Source: JAWKWH01 sp040830725 (GTDB lineage: Bacteria; Pseudomonadota; Alphaproteobacteria; Rhizobiales; Rhizobiaceae). Taken from it: a stretch of DNA of 64,000 bases. The notes under the pieces are model-generated. The model had not been told where the DNA came from and made no database searches. It saw only the letters and a list, made by a program, of their open reading frames with translations. How positions within the stretch are numbered: the stretch's first letter is position 1; every line of letters begins with the position of its first letter. Positions 26,379 through 35,140 of this stretch are shown here, piece after piece. The translations under genes were made by a program, and so were the position numbers. Location: NCBI GenBank assembly GCA_040830725.1, contig JBFOMG010000024.1, positions 3,921 to 67,920 of the forward strand, given 5' to 3'.

Positions 26379-27136
26379 TGCTCGCCGGGAAAACCGCACT
26401 GGTGACCGGCGGCACCGGCGGCATTGGTTCAGCCATCTGCCAACGTTTTGAGAAGGAAGGAGCGAAGGTCATTGCGGCGGACCTGGCCGACAATGGCGGC
26501 GCCGGAACTTATCGTCATTTCGATGTAACCGATGAGAACGAAATCAAATCGGTGTTCGACAACATCATGGAAGATTGGGGAAAGCTGGACATTCTGGTCA
26601 ATGCAGCGGGGATCGAGATTGAAGAAACTATCGAAAACACGACGCTGGAGCAGTGGAACCGGATTTTTGCCATCAATGTCACCGGCACTTTCCTGACGTC
26701 AAAATATGCGCTGCCCCTGCTGCGCAAATCGGACGGCGCCAGCATCATCAATTTCGGATCCTATGACGGTTTCATTGCCGATCCCGGCCTCGCAGCCTAC
26801 TGCGCCACCAAAGGGGCCGTTCACGCGCTGACTAAGGCGATGGCATGCGATTACGGACCGGAAGGCATTCGCGTCAACGCCATTTGTCCTGGCTATGTCG
26901 ATACGCCGATGCTGCAAAGCTTCTTCCAGGGTGAAGGCTCTGGTGGTGGCGGGCGAAACATCGAGACACTGCAGCAGGCTGTCCGCGACGTTCATCCACT
27001 GCGCACCTACGGAACGCCAAAAGACATAGCCAATCTGGTCAACTGGCTGGCCAGCGACGAGGCCCGTTACGCAAGCGGTCAGCTTTGGATCATCGACGGA
27101 GGACTGTCTGCTCAGGTGCAGCAGATGAAGCTTTAA
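26375..27136 (+). CDS. Short-chain dehydrogenase/reductase
   Basis: A 253-residue classical SDR that uses NAD(P). The cofactor loop TGGTGGIG is near residue 12, NAAG follows, and the catalytic Ser, Tyr and Lys lie in INFGSYDG and YCATKGA. The C-terminal end WIIDGGLSAQ is typical. Two ATG codons stand in tandem; the first overlaps the Rieske stop. It is the third gene of the operon and probably oxidises an alcohol released after sulfate removal or N-dealkylation, which is inference. Confidence 0.9.
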   Translation: MMLAGKTALVTGGTGGIGSAICQRFEKEGAKVIAADLADNGGAGTYRHFDVTDENEIKSVFDNIMEDWGKLDILVNAAGIEIEETIENTTLEQWNRIFAINVTGTFLTSKYALPLLRKSDGASIINFGSYDGFIADPGLAAYCATKGAVHALTKAMACDYGPEGIRVNAICPGYVDTPMLQSFFQGEGSGGGGRNIETLQQAVRDVHPLRTYGTPKDIANLVNWLASDEARYASGQLWIIDGGLSAQVQQMKL

Positions 27137-27154
27137 GAATGAACGGAATGTGAA

Positions 27155-27286
27155 ATGGCCAAGGTCAATGAAACAGGTGACGAACAGGTCGATGGGGCAA
27201 TGAAAGGATCAGACGTCGGATGCGACAGGGCGGTCTGTGCGCTTGATGCCCGAACGTCCACTCATCACGTCATGATCGCGCATTGA
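27155..27286 (+). CDS. Possible 43-residue ORF between two SDR genes
   Basis: An open frame fills nearly all of the 151-base gap in an otherwise tightly packed operon. Its stop lies one base before the next SDR's ATG. The translation (MAKVNETGDEQVDGAMKGSD near the start, then two Cys and a His-rich end) matches nothing I know. The ribosome site is weak. It may be a real small protein, a remnant, or chance. Confidence 0.3.
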   Translation: MAKVNETGDEQVDGAMKGSDVGCDRAVCALDARTSTHHVMIAH

Positions 27287-27287
27287 C

Positions 27288-28028
27288 ATGCAACTCGGTG
27301 GCAAAAGAGCACTGGTCACGGGTGGGCGGCAAGGCATCGGGCGGGCAATCGCTGAATCTTTTGTTTCCTCAGGCGCAAACGTCGCAGTTTGCGGTCGCGG
27401 CGATCGACCGGCCGAATTTCCGGAATGTATCGGCTGGCACACGTGCGATGTTTCCGATTCCGCCAAAGTGATTGAATTGGCAAATGCCGTCGGCGCCATC
27501 GACATCCTCGTCAACAATGCCGGTGTCCAGATCGAAAAGCCGGTCATCGACACGACAGATACTGATTGGGATCTGCTCATGGGAACCAATGCCCGTGGTG
27601 TCTTCAATGTCTGCCGGGCTTTCATCCCGAAAATGCGCGAAGGTGGATCGATCATCAACATCGGATCGATCTCCGGGAATGTCGCCGACCCAGGCATGGC
27701 ATTGTACAATGCGTCGAAAGCGTTCGTTCACGGCCTCACGCGTTCGATTGCCGTTGACCACGGGCCGCAAATCCGCTGCAACGCCATTTGCCCCGGCTGG
27801 ATCGAAACGGGAATGCTGGAAGCCGGCTTCGATCTGGCGGACAATCCTGCACTGGCCCGCACCGATGCTTTGGCACGCCATGCGGTACGCCGCTTCGGAA
27901 AACCCCAGGATGTCGCAAATCTGGCGGTCTGGCTTGCATCCGACGAATCTGCGTTTGCAACCGGGCAATGTTTCACAATCGATGGCGGTCTCACCGCCGC
28001 ATCACCGCTTAATCCGGGATTATTTTGA
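27288..28028 (+). CDS. Short-chain dehydrogenase/reductase
   Basis: A second classical SDR, 246 residues. It carries the NAD(P) loop TGGRQGIG, NNAGVQ, the catalytic Ser in IGSISG and YNASKAF, and ends CFTIDGGLTAASP. It is clearly diverged from the SDR at 26375, so the two probably act on different intermediates or enantiomers. The stop TGA overlaps the ATG of the next dehydrogenase gene by one base, which indicates coupled translation. Confidence 0.9.
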   Translation: MQLGGKRALVTGGRQGIGRAIAESFVSSGANVAVCGRGDRPAEFPECIGWHTCDVSDSAKVIELANAVGAIDILVNNAGVQIEKPVIDTTDTDWDLLMGTNARGVFNVCRAFIPKMREGGSIINIGSISGNVADPGMALYNASKAFVHGLTRSIAVDHGPQIRCNAICPGWIETGMLEAGFDLADNPALARTDALARHAVRRFGKPQDVANLAVWLASDESAFATGQCFTIDGGLTAASPLNPGLF

Positions 28029-28957
28029 TGACCGAGATCACAACAACGGCCGTGCTTGGCGCCGGCGTTATTGGTGCAAGCTGGACGGCGCTGTTTGCTG
28101 CTGCCGGAATGAATGTCCGCGTCTACGACGTCTCCGAAACGGTTGAACATGACGTGACCGAACATGTGAAACAGACCTGGCCGACCCTGCTTGAACTAGG
28201 CCTTGCCGAAAACGACCGCAAGGGCAGCATCACATTCCACGAAAGCGCTGCCGACGCCGTCACAGGCGCCCAGTTCGTTCAGGAGAACGTCCCCGAACGT
28301 ATAGAAATCAAGCATGCGCTGTTTCGGGAAATCGAGCCGCATCTTTCTCCTGAAACGATAGTCTGTTCATCTGCTTCCGGGTTGATGGTCAGCGAAATGC
28401 AGGAAGGATGGAACAATCCATCGCGTTTCATTCTCGGCCATCCGTTCAATCCGCCGCATCTCATTCCACTGGTGGAGCTTTTTGCCAACGATCAAACCGA
28501 TGACGATGTGCTGAGTATCGCAGAAGCATTTTACAAGTCGGTTGGCAAGGTCACCATCCGCGTAAATCGTGAAGTCCCGGGCCATGTTGCCAACAGATTG
28601 CAAGCGGCACTTTGGCGTGAGGCGATTCACCTGGTCGAGAGCGGTGTGGCGTCTGTGGAAGATGTTGACAAGGCAATATGGGCCGGCCCTGGCCTCCGTT
28701 GGGCTGCAATGGGCCCGCATATGTTGTTCCATCTCGGTGCCGGGCCGGGCGGGCTCGAAGAATTCTGCAACCGGTACACGCCGAGCTTCCATCGTTGGTG
28801 GGACGATTTGGGCGACACCAAGCTGGATAATCGATTGGCATCGAAATTGGCAGCTGGCGTTAAAGAGGAAGCCGCTGGGCGATCAGTTGCCGAACTGTCG
28901 AAAAACCGGGATGCGCTGATAACGGCCATGCTGCGTGCGAACTTCGCCATCCGATAG
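28028..28957 (+). CDS. 3-hydroxyacyl-CoA-dehydrogenase-family enzyme, carnitine/gulonate dehydrogenase-like
   Basis: A 309-residue NAD-dependent dehydrogenase. The Rossmann loop is AVLGAGVIGASWTALFAAAG, the family signature is GHPFNPPHLIPLVELF, and the C-terminal helical domain holds PGHVANRLQAALWREAIHLVESG and AGPGLRWAAMGPH. The layout resembles L-carnitine dehydrogenase and L-gulonate 3-dehydrogenase (lambda-crystallin) more than true hydroxybutyryl-CoA dehydrogenases. Beside a Glu-bridged Rieske oxygenase and a GATase/AraC regulator, oxidation of a beta-hydroxy quaternary amine such as carnitine or a relative is plausible. It appears to end the operon. Confidence 0.85.
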   Translation: MTEITTTAVLGAGVIGASWTALFAAAGMNVRVYDVSETVEHDVTEHVKQTWPTLLELGLAENDRKGSITFHESAADAVTGAQFVQENVPERIEIKHALFREIEPHLSPETIVCSSASGLMVSEMQEGWNNPSRFILGHPFNPPHLIPLVELFANDQTDDDVLSIAEAFYKSVGKVTIRVNREVPGHVANRLQAALWREAIHLVESGVASVEDVDKAIWAGPGLRWAAMGPHMLFHLGAGPGGLEEFCNRYTPSFHRWWDDLGDTKLDNRLASKLAAGVKEEAAGRSVAELSKNRDALITAMLRANFAIR

Positions 28958-28994
28958 TGAACGGTTGGCCAACACGGCCGTGAAATTCAACCAG

Positions 28995-29087
28995 ATGACA
29001 GAACACCAAATTTTTGTTTATGCTTTTCCGCAGCTGGCCGGCCGATTCGAAACCACGAAGGTCGAAGATATCAAGGCTGCCCGGTAA
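28995..29087 (+). CDS. Possible 30-residue ORF upstream of the ParA-like gene
   Basis: A short frame reading MTEHQIFVYAFPQLAGRFET and ending in KAAR. It lies in the 185-base gap after the dehydrogenase gene. Nothing similar is known to me, and no clear ribosome site precedes it. It could be a leader peptide, a gene remnant or chance. Confidence 0.2.
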   Translation: MTEHQIFVYAFPQLAGRFETTKVEDIKAAR

Positions 29088-29142
29088 CGCGTGCGAGTTT
29101 GATGAGTCAGGCGTCAGTTCGACTTATTGGGACGGCACATCG

Positions 29143-29796
29143 ATGACAGAGATCATAACCATCGCACAACAGAAAGGCGGCTCCGGCAAGACAACGCTGG
29201 CTGCCAACATAGCGATCGCAAACCTGCTTCTCGGCAGAAAGGTCGCGATACTGGATACCGATCCGCAAGGCAGTCTGGGACGGTGGTTCATGGCCCGCTG
29301 CGACCGGTTGGGAGAGGACAACACCGGGCTCCGGTTCCGGACCGCGAGCGCTTGGGGAGCGCGCTATGAGGCGCGTGACCTCGCCAAGGAAAATGATCTG
29401 GTCATCATCGACACGCCGCCAAAGATGGGAGTCGATGGACGTCCGGCCATTGAGACAGCCAACCTGGTTATCGTGCCGGTAACGCCCTCGAAGGTCGATT
29501 TGTGGGCCACTGAACCCACGCTCGAATTGGCAGCTGCTGAGCGGAAACCGGCCATGCTGGTGCTCAACCGCGCATCCGCGCGGACAAGGCTCACCGGTGA
29601 AGCCGCAGAGAATATGGCCAAATTCGGCGTTGGCAGCGCCTCTACAGCGATCGGAAACCGTATTCTGTTTGCCGAAGCCATGGGTACCGGTCTGGGCGTG
29701 CAGGAAATGCGGGCGTCAAGTCCGGCTGCAGATGAGGTCGCGCGCCTCGCGCATGAAATATCAGGCTCACTTAAGCAAGCTGACCTAGCCGCCTAG
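29143..29796 (+). CDS. ParA/MinD-family ATPase without a ParB partner
   Basis: A 217-residue deviant Walker-A ATPase. It has the sequence QQKGGSGKTTLAANIAIA with the signature Lys, the DTDPQGSLGRWF box and IIDTPPKMG. These ATPases position DNA, protein complexes or carboxysome-like cargo by dimerising on the nucleoid. The size fits small orphan ParAs. There is no ParB, no parS-like repeat and no replication gene near it, so a plasmid origin is unlikely. The frame is open 43 codons upstream, but the ATG at 29143 starts the conserved fold. Its 3' end overlaps the convergent SMP-30 gene by 12 bases. Confidence 0.88.
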   Translation: MTEIITIAQQKGGSGKTTLAANIAIANLLLGRKVAILDTDPQGSLGRWFMARCDRLGEDNTGLRFRTASAWGARYEARDLAKENDLVIIDTPPKMGVDGRPAIETANLVIVPVTPSKVDLWATEPTLELAAAERKPAMLVLNRASARTRLTGEAAENMAKFGVGSASTAIGNRILFAEAMGTGLGVQEMRASSPAADEVARLAHEISGSLKQADLAA

Positions 29797-31356
29797 CGCC
29801 GCCAACACGTCCGCAGTTGTCGTGACCGCGGCAACATTTTGCATCGCATAGTCAATCGATGCCCGGTGCCAATCCGCATTCATGGTTGAGCAGGCATCCT
29901 CGGGAATGATCATGATATAACCCTTGTCCGCCCCGGTTCGGGCAGTGTGCTCGATCGACATATTGGTCCACGCACCCGTCTCAATGATCGTATCGCGGCC
30001 CTCGGCCTTGAGAATGGTTTCGAGCAAGGTGCCTTCCCAGGCGCTCATGCGCATTTTGCGAACGACATGATCAGAGGGTTTTGCTTCGAGACCCGGCACC
30101 GGTTCAGCCCCCCAACTACCTTCTTTAAGGGCACCTGCTTCCACCGCACCCTCAAACAGGGGAGCATTCACCGTGATCCCCTTGTGATCGTCGCGGCAAA
30201 CAAACCAAACATGGATGACCGGGATTCCCAATTCGCGGCAGCGATTGGCCAGTTTGGAGGCGTTTTCAATGGCATTTTGCTCCTTGCAATGCGCCGGCGA
30301 TCCCGAATCCGCAAACGCACCCCCCTCCATCACCACGTCGTTCTGCATGTCCTGAATGATAAGCGCGCAGCGACCCGGCTCCAACTGGAACTCTCCAGAT
30401 GGATTGCCGGCACTTGAAGAAGCGCTTGACCCACTGCCCGCATCCACCCGCATGAACGGTTCATTGCGGGGTCCGATTTTTGTTTCGACAGAGTAAACCG
30501 ATGTCGATGCGCAAACAAACAGCGTGCGCCAGTCTTCTCCTCCCCAATGCAGATTTGCCGGGTGCTCCGGAATGGAAACCTTGCCAATCAACTGCCCTGC
30601 CGGATTGTAGACCCACAAACCGCCGGGCGCGGTGACCCAGATGTTGCCCGAAGAATCGCATTTCATCCCGTCGGGCAGTCCTGACAACAGGCTGTCCTTG
30701 ATTCCTGAAGCAAAAATCCGCCCGCCTCTCAGGGTGCCGTCATCATTGACTTCAAAGACGCGGATGTTGGCCTGTTCGGTGTCGTTGATATAGAGCAGTT
30801 TTTCGTCCGGCGAGAAGCACAATCCATTAGGCATCGAAAACTGGTAGCGGTCGACGACTAGTTCGGGCTCTCCGCCGGATTGTCCGGGTTTGATGCGGAA
30901 AACACCCTGCCAACCAAGTTCCCGTGGACGTTCCACGCCATAGTGCGGCATACGGCCATACCAAGGATCGGTAAAATAGATTGATCCATCGGAACGCACG
31001 CAAACATCGTTCGGGCTGTTGAGTTCTTTCCCTTCAAAATGGGAGGCCAGCACCTCGCGATTTCCGTTGCGATCGAAGCGGGCGAGCGAAGAAGTTGCAT
31101 GCTCGCAGGCAATCAGATTGAGATCGCGGTCAAATGTCAGGCCATTGCCTTTGTTTGATGGACGCAAAACCTCACGCACGCCATTTCTGTCCCATCTGCG
31201 CCGCACATCGCCGGGCATGTCAGAAAACAGAAGGTAATGTTCCTTCGGATGCCAGATCGGGCCTTCTGTAAACGTGAAACCGGATCCGACCTGCTTAACC
31301 GGCGCATGTTCATCAATCAGCGCCTTGAACTCCGGCCTCAGTGCTTCATGTGCCAT
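29785..31356 (-). CDS. SMP-30/gluconolactonase-like domain fused to an isochorismatase-like domain
   Basis: A 523-residue two-domain hydrolase. Residues 1-300 form an SMP-30 beta propeller with metal residues at Glu31 (FTEGPIW), Asn116 (SPNDVC) and Asp229 (LPDGMKC), as in lactonases. A Ser/Gly linker at about 305-322 leads to a cysteine-hydrolase fold with Asp336 (LIIQDMQND) and Lys434. The usual nucleophile Cys is Ser467 in TNMSIEHT, so amidase activity is doubtful and an isochorismatase-like or non-catalytic role is possible. It is the last gene of the long minus-strand run and presumably opens a lactone or cyclic amide formed upstream. Confidence 0.85.
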   Translation of the reverse strand: MAHEALRPEFKALIDEHAPVKQVGSGFTFTEGPIWHPKEHYLLFSDMPGDVRRRWDRNGVREVLRPSNKGNGLTFDRDLNLIACEHATSSLARFDRNGNREVLASHFEGKELNSPNDVCVRSDGSIYFTDPWYGRMPHYGVERPRELGWQGVFRIKPGQSGGEPELVVDRYQFSMPNGLCFSPDEKLLYINDTEQANIRVFEVNDDGTLRGGRIFASGIKDSLLSGLPDGMKCDSSGNIWVTAPGGLWVYNPAGQLIGKVSIPEHPANLHWGGEDWRTLFVCASTSVYSVETKIGPRNEPFMRVDAGSGSSASSSAGNPSGEFQLEPGRCALIIQDMQNDVVMEGGAFADSGSPAHCKEQNAIENASKLANRCRELGIPVIHVWFVCRDDHKGITVNAPLFEGAVEAGALKEGSWGAEPVPGLEAKPSDHVVRKMRMSAWEGTLLETILKAEGRDTIIETGAWTNMSIEHTARTGADKGYIMIIPEDACSTMNADWHRASIDYAMQNVAAVTTTADVLAALGG

Positions 31357-31377
31357 GAATCAACCTCCCTACCGGTA

Positions 31378-32226
31378 TCAAGCGGGAAACCAGTCGCGGC
31401 GTGGCACCGTTTCGGTAATTGGACCGGGTACCTGCATGTCGAGTCGGCCTACCACCTGGTTTCGGTCAATCTTGGCCGCCTTGTCATGCACCGGAAGCAG
31501 GAATTTCGAACCGCTGAGCAGCTTCTTGATCGCTGCTTTTTCCTCGCGTTTTGATACGGAATGATTGCCGGTCACGCGCGGTTCGCGATCGCTGATTTCA
31601 TTGAGCGGATTGATAACCTGATCGTTGAAGTCATAGATCACGTCACCGCAAATCGTTGCGCGCCCTTCGGCGGTTTCAACATGGACGTTCATCGAGCCTT
31701 CCGTATGCGCACCCGCCCAGTCAAGCGTCACACCCGGTATGAGTTCGATCTCTCCGGTCAATTCCGTGTCCTCAAACCGCAGCGCACCAGGTGTGTGCAA
31801 TCGCTCGATCAGGTGCTGAATATCCGGTTTCGGATATTGCGGATGCATCAGTCCGGATACCGAATGTTCCAGTTCACGGCGGTTCAGCACCACCGTTGTC
31901 GTCATTGGAAAGTGATCATCCTTGCCGGCGTGATCGATGTGCAGATGGGTGTGGCAGATGTAGCGTATGTCGCCCGGCTTCATATCAAACCGCGCCAACT
32001 GGTTCTCGATCATGTTTTCATGGAACTGCAGCCCGCGCATACCCAGCGTTTCCATGATTTGGTTGTCCCTGTATCCGGTGTCGACCAGTACAGGATACTC
32101 ACCTCCGGTGATCAGGAACCCGTAGGTGGGAACACGCCTCGTGCGCCCGCAGTCACGGCCCAGCACTAGAAAGCTGGATTCAAGTTCAATGTCACCGTAG
32201 TCCAGTACCTTGATTTCCAGAGCCAT
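31378..32226 (-). CDS. Metallo-beta-lactamase-fold hydrolase, AHL-lactonase-like family
   Basis: A 282-residue protein with the metal motif HTHLHIDHAG at about 92-101, GAHTEGSM, ICGDVIYDF and LPVHDKA, which together give the dinuclear zinc site. The overall arrangement resembles N-acyl-homoserine-lactone lactonases, but family membership alone does not prove quorum-signal cleavage. Next to an SMP-30 lactonase domain and an amidohydrolase it more likely hydrolyses a catabolic lactone or ester. It lies 22 bases upstream of the fusion gene and 30 bases after the amidohydrolase gene on the same strand. Confidence 0.85.
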   Translation of the reverse strand: MALEIKVLDYGDIELESSFLVLGRDCGRTRRVPTYGFLITGGEYPVLVDTGYRDNQIMETLGMRGLQFHENMIENQLARFDMKPGDIRYICHTHLHIDHAGKDDHFPMTTTVVLNRRELEHSVSGLMHPQYPKPDIQHLIERLHTPGALRFEDTELTGEIELIPGVTLDWAGAHTEGSMNVHVETAEGRATICGDVIYDFNDQVINPLNEISDREPRVTGNHSVSKREEKAAIKKLLSGSKFLLPVHDKAAKIDRNQVVGRLDMQVPGPITETVPRRDWFPA

Positions 32227-32255
32227 TTTTTGTCCTCCCGTTTGCGGCCGGCAAT

Positions 32256-33137
32256 TCAGAGCCGGTAAACCCTTTTTGCTGTGTCATAGAAGATCGCCTT
32301 GCTCTTCGTTTCGCCGAGCTTCTTTGCCGCTTTGCGGAACGATCCAAGCATGGTTTTGTAATCTGTCCAGATTTTCTCGATTGGAAAATTGGAACCATAG
32401 AGACATCGGCGCGCGCCGAATATCTTGATCGTCTGTTCGACCATCCATGCAATGTGGTCATCATCATTGCGATGGATGAAAGTTCCGAATGCCGAAAGCT
32501 TTGTGACGACATTCTTGTGTTTTGCCAGCGCAACCATGTTGCGGCGCCAATCGGCCCGGCCCTGATCACTCAGATCTTCGAGCATCCCTGCATGCTGAAG
32601 AATGAATGTTACTTCAGGCGCCGCAGATACCAACTCCCCTGCCCCATCCATCTGTCCGTAAAAGACTTGAAGGTCGAAACTCCAGCCATAATCTGCCAAA
32701 TGCTGAATGTTGTTTTGAACGGTTTCGCTGCGACACAGGTCAGGCGACTTTGCGAAGCGGTAAAGCGGATTGTCGTGCCAGTGAAATTGCTGCCGGATAC
32801 CGCGCATGTTCGGATATTTGGCGAGACGGTCCAGGTCACGCCGGGCATCCTTCTGCGTCATGTCGCAATAACCGACAATGCCGTGCGGCCAGCCGCTCTC
32901 GTCGGCCGTCTTCTGAACCCATGCGACCTCATCCTCAAACCAGTTAGGGGCCCAGTTGGCCTGTACATAAACAGACTTTTCGACACCGGTTTCCGAGATG
33001 TCATCCAGGTATTCGCTAATCGGATAGTCGCGTTTGATCGCGTCGTAAGCGCCAAAAATCCGCGGCTGGGTGGGGCCAAGTAGCCAGGGAAGATCGGTTT
33101 GTCGCCAGATATGGTGGTGTGCATCGATGATCTTCAT
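32256..33137 (-). CDS. Amidohydrolase-2-family TIM-barrel hydrolase
   Basis: A 293-residue metal-dependent hydrolase of the family that includes L-fuconolactonase, pyrone-dicarboxylate lactonase and aminocarboxymuconate decarboxylase. The first strand gives the HxH motif (IIDAHHHIWR) and the last strand LYGSNFPIEKIW, where Asn takes the place of the usual metal-binding Asp, a variation common in lactonase members. It overlaps the VWA gene by one base, so it is coupled to the cox-like genes. Lactone or ring hydrolysis downstream of the molybdenum hydroxylase is inferred. Confidence 0.85.
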   Translation of the reverse strand: MKIIDAHHHIWRQTDLPWLLGPTQPRIFGAYDAIKRDYPISEYLDDISETGVEKSVYVQANWAPNWFEDEVAWVQKTADESGWPHGIVGYCDMTQKDARRDLDRLAKYPNMRGIRQQFHWHDNPLYRFAKSPDLCRSETVQNNIQHLADYGWSFDLQVFYGQMDGAGELVSAAPEVTFILQHAGMLEDLSDQGRADWRRNMVALAKHKNVVTKLSAFGTFIHRNDDDHIAWMVEQTIKIFGARRCLYGSNFPIEKIWTDYKTMLGSFRKAAKKLGETKSKAIFYDTAKRVYRL

Positions 33138-34258
33138 CAGGCTGCACTCCTGGCATGATCAAGGACCGCACCGCACAGCTGCTCCAGATCAACCGCGCTA
33201 TCGAAACGATCAACTTGCCCGGCAATCGCCGCCAAAGCTGAGGTCTGGGGAACAAATTCCGGACCATCTGCGAGCGGCGTCAGCCAGAGGATCGACCATG
33301 AAATTCTGGCGAAGCGCTCCATCGCAGCCTGCAATTGCCCGGAGTCACCTCTTTCGAGACCATCGGAGATGACAATCGTCAACGAACCTCGGGCAAAACC
33401 AACAAATCGCGGTATGGCGAGAAATGCATTCAAGGCATCACCAAGCCTCGTTCCGCCATCCCAATCCGCCACAATTGACGAAGCGGTCTCAAACGAATGT
33501 TCCCGGTTTCTAAGCTTCAACGCTCGCGTGATCCGCGTCAGCCGGGTGCCAATCGTGAAGACTTCAAGCCGTTCTGCGGTCTGTGCCAGCGTATGCGCAA
33601 ATCGCAGATGCCCGTCGGTCAGTTCTTTCATCGAACCCGACACATCGATCAGCAGCAAAATCCGCCTTTGCCTCGATTTCCTGCCGCGAACAGGCAGACG
33701 GATGACTTCACCGTCGCGTTTGACCGCTTCGCGAAGCGCCTGGCGGACATCCGGGCGCGAACCTTTGCTGTGGGCCGAGAACCGTCGTGCCCTGTGGCGG
33801 GGTAGTTGGCCCGGTACGGCGCGGGTAAACCTCGCCAGCGTTTGGGACTGTTGTGCGGCCGTTAGACGGCGTGCCGTCAGAGATTCAATCTCGGTAGCCT
33901 GCGCTCCGGCCTCCCGGTCATCGCCAATCTCCGGCGGTTCGATTTGCCCGTCGCGCTCGTCAAATGCTCGCAGCTCCTCGTCTTCGGTGCCATCACTCGC
34001 CGGAGCAGCGATTGTCTGGCCCATGAAAACCATCCGGAACAGGGCATCAAACTCCTCCCTGCGCTCTGGCGGCGGTGCCAGTGTCGAAAGAGCGGCCTGA
34101 TGAATGTCGTCCATTCCCCTCGGGCCAAGCAGGCCTGTAGCGGTGATGAAAGACTGCGTTTGATCAGGTGCAACGACAAATCCGTTTGCACGCAATACAC
34201 TGGCGAACTCCACAAACGGCAAGACTGCCCGCGGCAATGTACGCACTTCAGACATCAT
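33137..34258 (-). CDS. CoxE-like VWA-domain protein
   Basis: A 373-residue protein with a von Willebrand A fold in its C-terminal half. The MIDAS motif is DVSGSM (in LLLIDVSGSMKELTDGHLRF), followed by the strand ending in ISDG. The N-terminal half is acidic and matches the CoxE layout. CoxE works with the MoxR ATPase CoxD in maturing the Mo-Cu site of CO dehydrogenase, and relatives serve other molybdenum hydroxylases. It overlaps the MoxR gene by four bases. Two ATGs stand in tandem at its start. Confidence 0.88.
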   Translation of the reverse strand: MMSEVRTLPRAVLPFVEFASVLRANGFVVAPDQTQSFITATGLLGPRGMDDIHQAALSTLAPPPERREEFDALFRMVFMGQTIAAPASDGTEDEELRAFDERDGQIEPPEIGDDREAGAQATEIESLTARRLTAAQQSQTLARFTRAVPGQLPRHRARRFSAHSKGSRPDVRQALREAVKRDGEVIRLPVRGRKSRQRRILLLIDVSGSMKELTDGHLRFAHTLAQTAERLEVFTIGTRLTRITRALKLRNREHSFETASSIVADWDGGTRLGDALNAFLAIPRFVGFARGSLTIVISDGLERGDSGQLQAAMERFARISWSILWLTPLADGPEFVPQTSALAAIAGQVDRFDSAVDLEQLCGAVLDHARSAA

Positions 34259-35136
34259 GCCGCGGCCTCTGCAATGATCGCGTCCAGTCGTTCGCCGACA
34301 AACTCAAGATCGTCATGATCTTTCAACGCCACGCCAATCGAACGGCGAAATGCGGAGGGCCAATCAGCACCCTGACTTTGAAGAACGGTCGCCGCTTCCG
34401 CCCATTCGACGGTTTCGGCCACACCGGGTGGTTTGGCCAACGGTTCGTTACGCAGAGAGGTGACCGCCCGAACCACCTTGTCGGCAGTTTCGCGAACAAC
34501 CGAGCTCGCCCGCATCATCACGATTTGCGCCTCACGGTCAGCATCGGGGTAACCGATCCAGCAATAGACACAACGCCGCCTCAGCGCCTCATGCAGTTCG
34601 CGGGTTCGGTTTGATGTCAGAACAACAACCGGTTCATCGGCTGCGCGAATTGTTCCCCGCTCCGGAATCGAAATCGAAAAGTCAGAAAGGAATTCGAGAA
34701 GAAATGCCTCGAATTCATGGTCGGAGCGATCGATTTCGTCGATTAGCAGCACCGTATCGCGCGGATTTTGCAGCGCTTCCATCATCGGCCGGGAGATCAG
34801 GAAGTCGTCGCCATAGATATTGACATACTCGTCGCCTGCCTGACGGATTGCCAGCATCTGGCGTGGGTAATTCCATTCATAGAGCGCCGCAGCCGCATCG
34901 ATGCCTTCGTAACATTGCAGCCGGATCAGTTGCCGTCCCAATATCGAGGCGACCGCCTTTGCCGCTTCAGTCTTACCCACACCCGGCACCCCCTCCAGCA
35001 ACAACGGCTTGCCAAGAGCCAAAGCCAGGTAGGCCGATGTCGCAAGCTCATCTCCGGCAAGATATTGCGCGGCAGTCAGCGCATCGCGCAGATCATCGGG
35101 ACTTCCAATTCCGCCGATTGATTGTCTGACTGCCAT
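34255..35136 (-). CDS. MoxR-family AAA ATPase, CoxD-like
   Basis: A 293-residue AAA+ chaperone. It has the Walker A LLEGVPGVGKTE, Walker B VLLIDEIDRSD and sensor 1 VLTSNRTREL. In molybdenum-hydroxylase loci CoxD-type MoxR proteins act with a VWA partner to insert or activate the metal centre. The start at 35136 (MAVRQSIGGI) lies five bases after the stop of the molybdopterin gene; ten in-frame codons further upstream lie inside that gene and are not preferred. It is coupled to the VWA gene downstream. Confidence 0.9.
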   Translation of the reverse strand: MAVRQSIGGIGSPDDLRDALTAAQYLAGDELATSAYLALALGKPLLLEGVPGVGKTEAAKAVASILGRQLIRLQCYEGIDAAAALYEWNYPRQMLAIRQAGDEYVNIYGDDFLISRPMMEALQNPRDTVLLIDEIDRSDHEFEAFLLEFLSDFSISIPERGTIRAADEPVVVLTSNRTRELHEALRRRCVYCWIGYPDADREAQIVMMRASSVVRETADKVVRAVTSLRNEPLAKPPGVAETVEWAEAATVLQSQGADWPSAFRRSIGVALKDHDDLEFVGERLDAIIAEAAA

Positions 35137-35140
35137 GAGT

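Noticed and set aside
29143..29796. ParA gene as a sign of an integrated plasmid or replication origin
   Set aside because: No ParB, parS repeats, RepC-type initiator or integrase is present around it.
31378..32226. Naming the MBL-fold enzyme as a quorum-quenching AHL lactonase
   Set aside because: The metal motif is shared by many lactonases and esterases, and the context is catabolic with no luxI/luxR genes visible.
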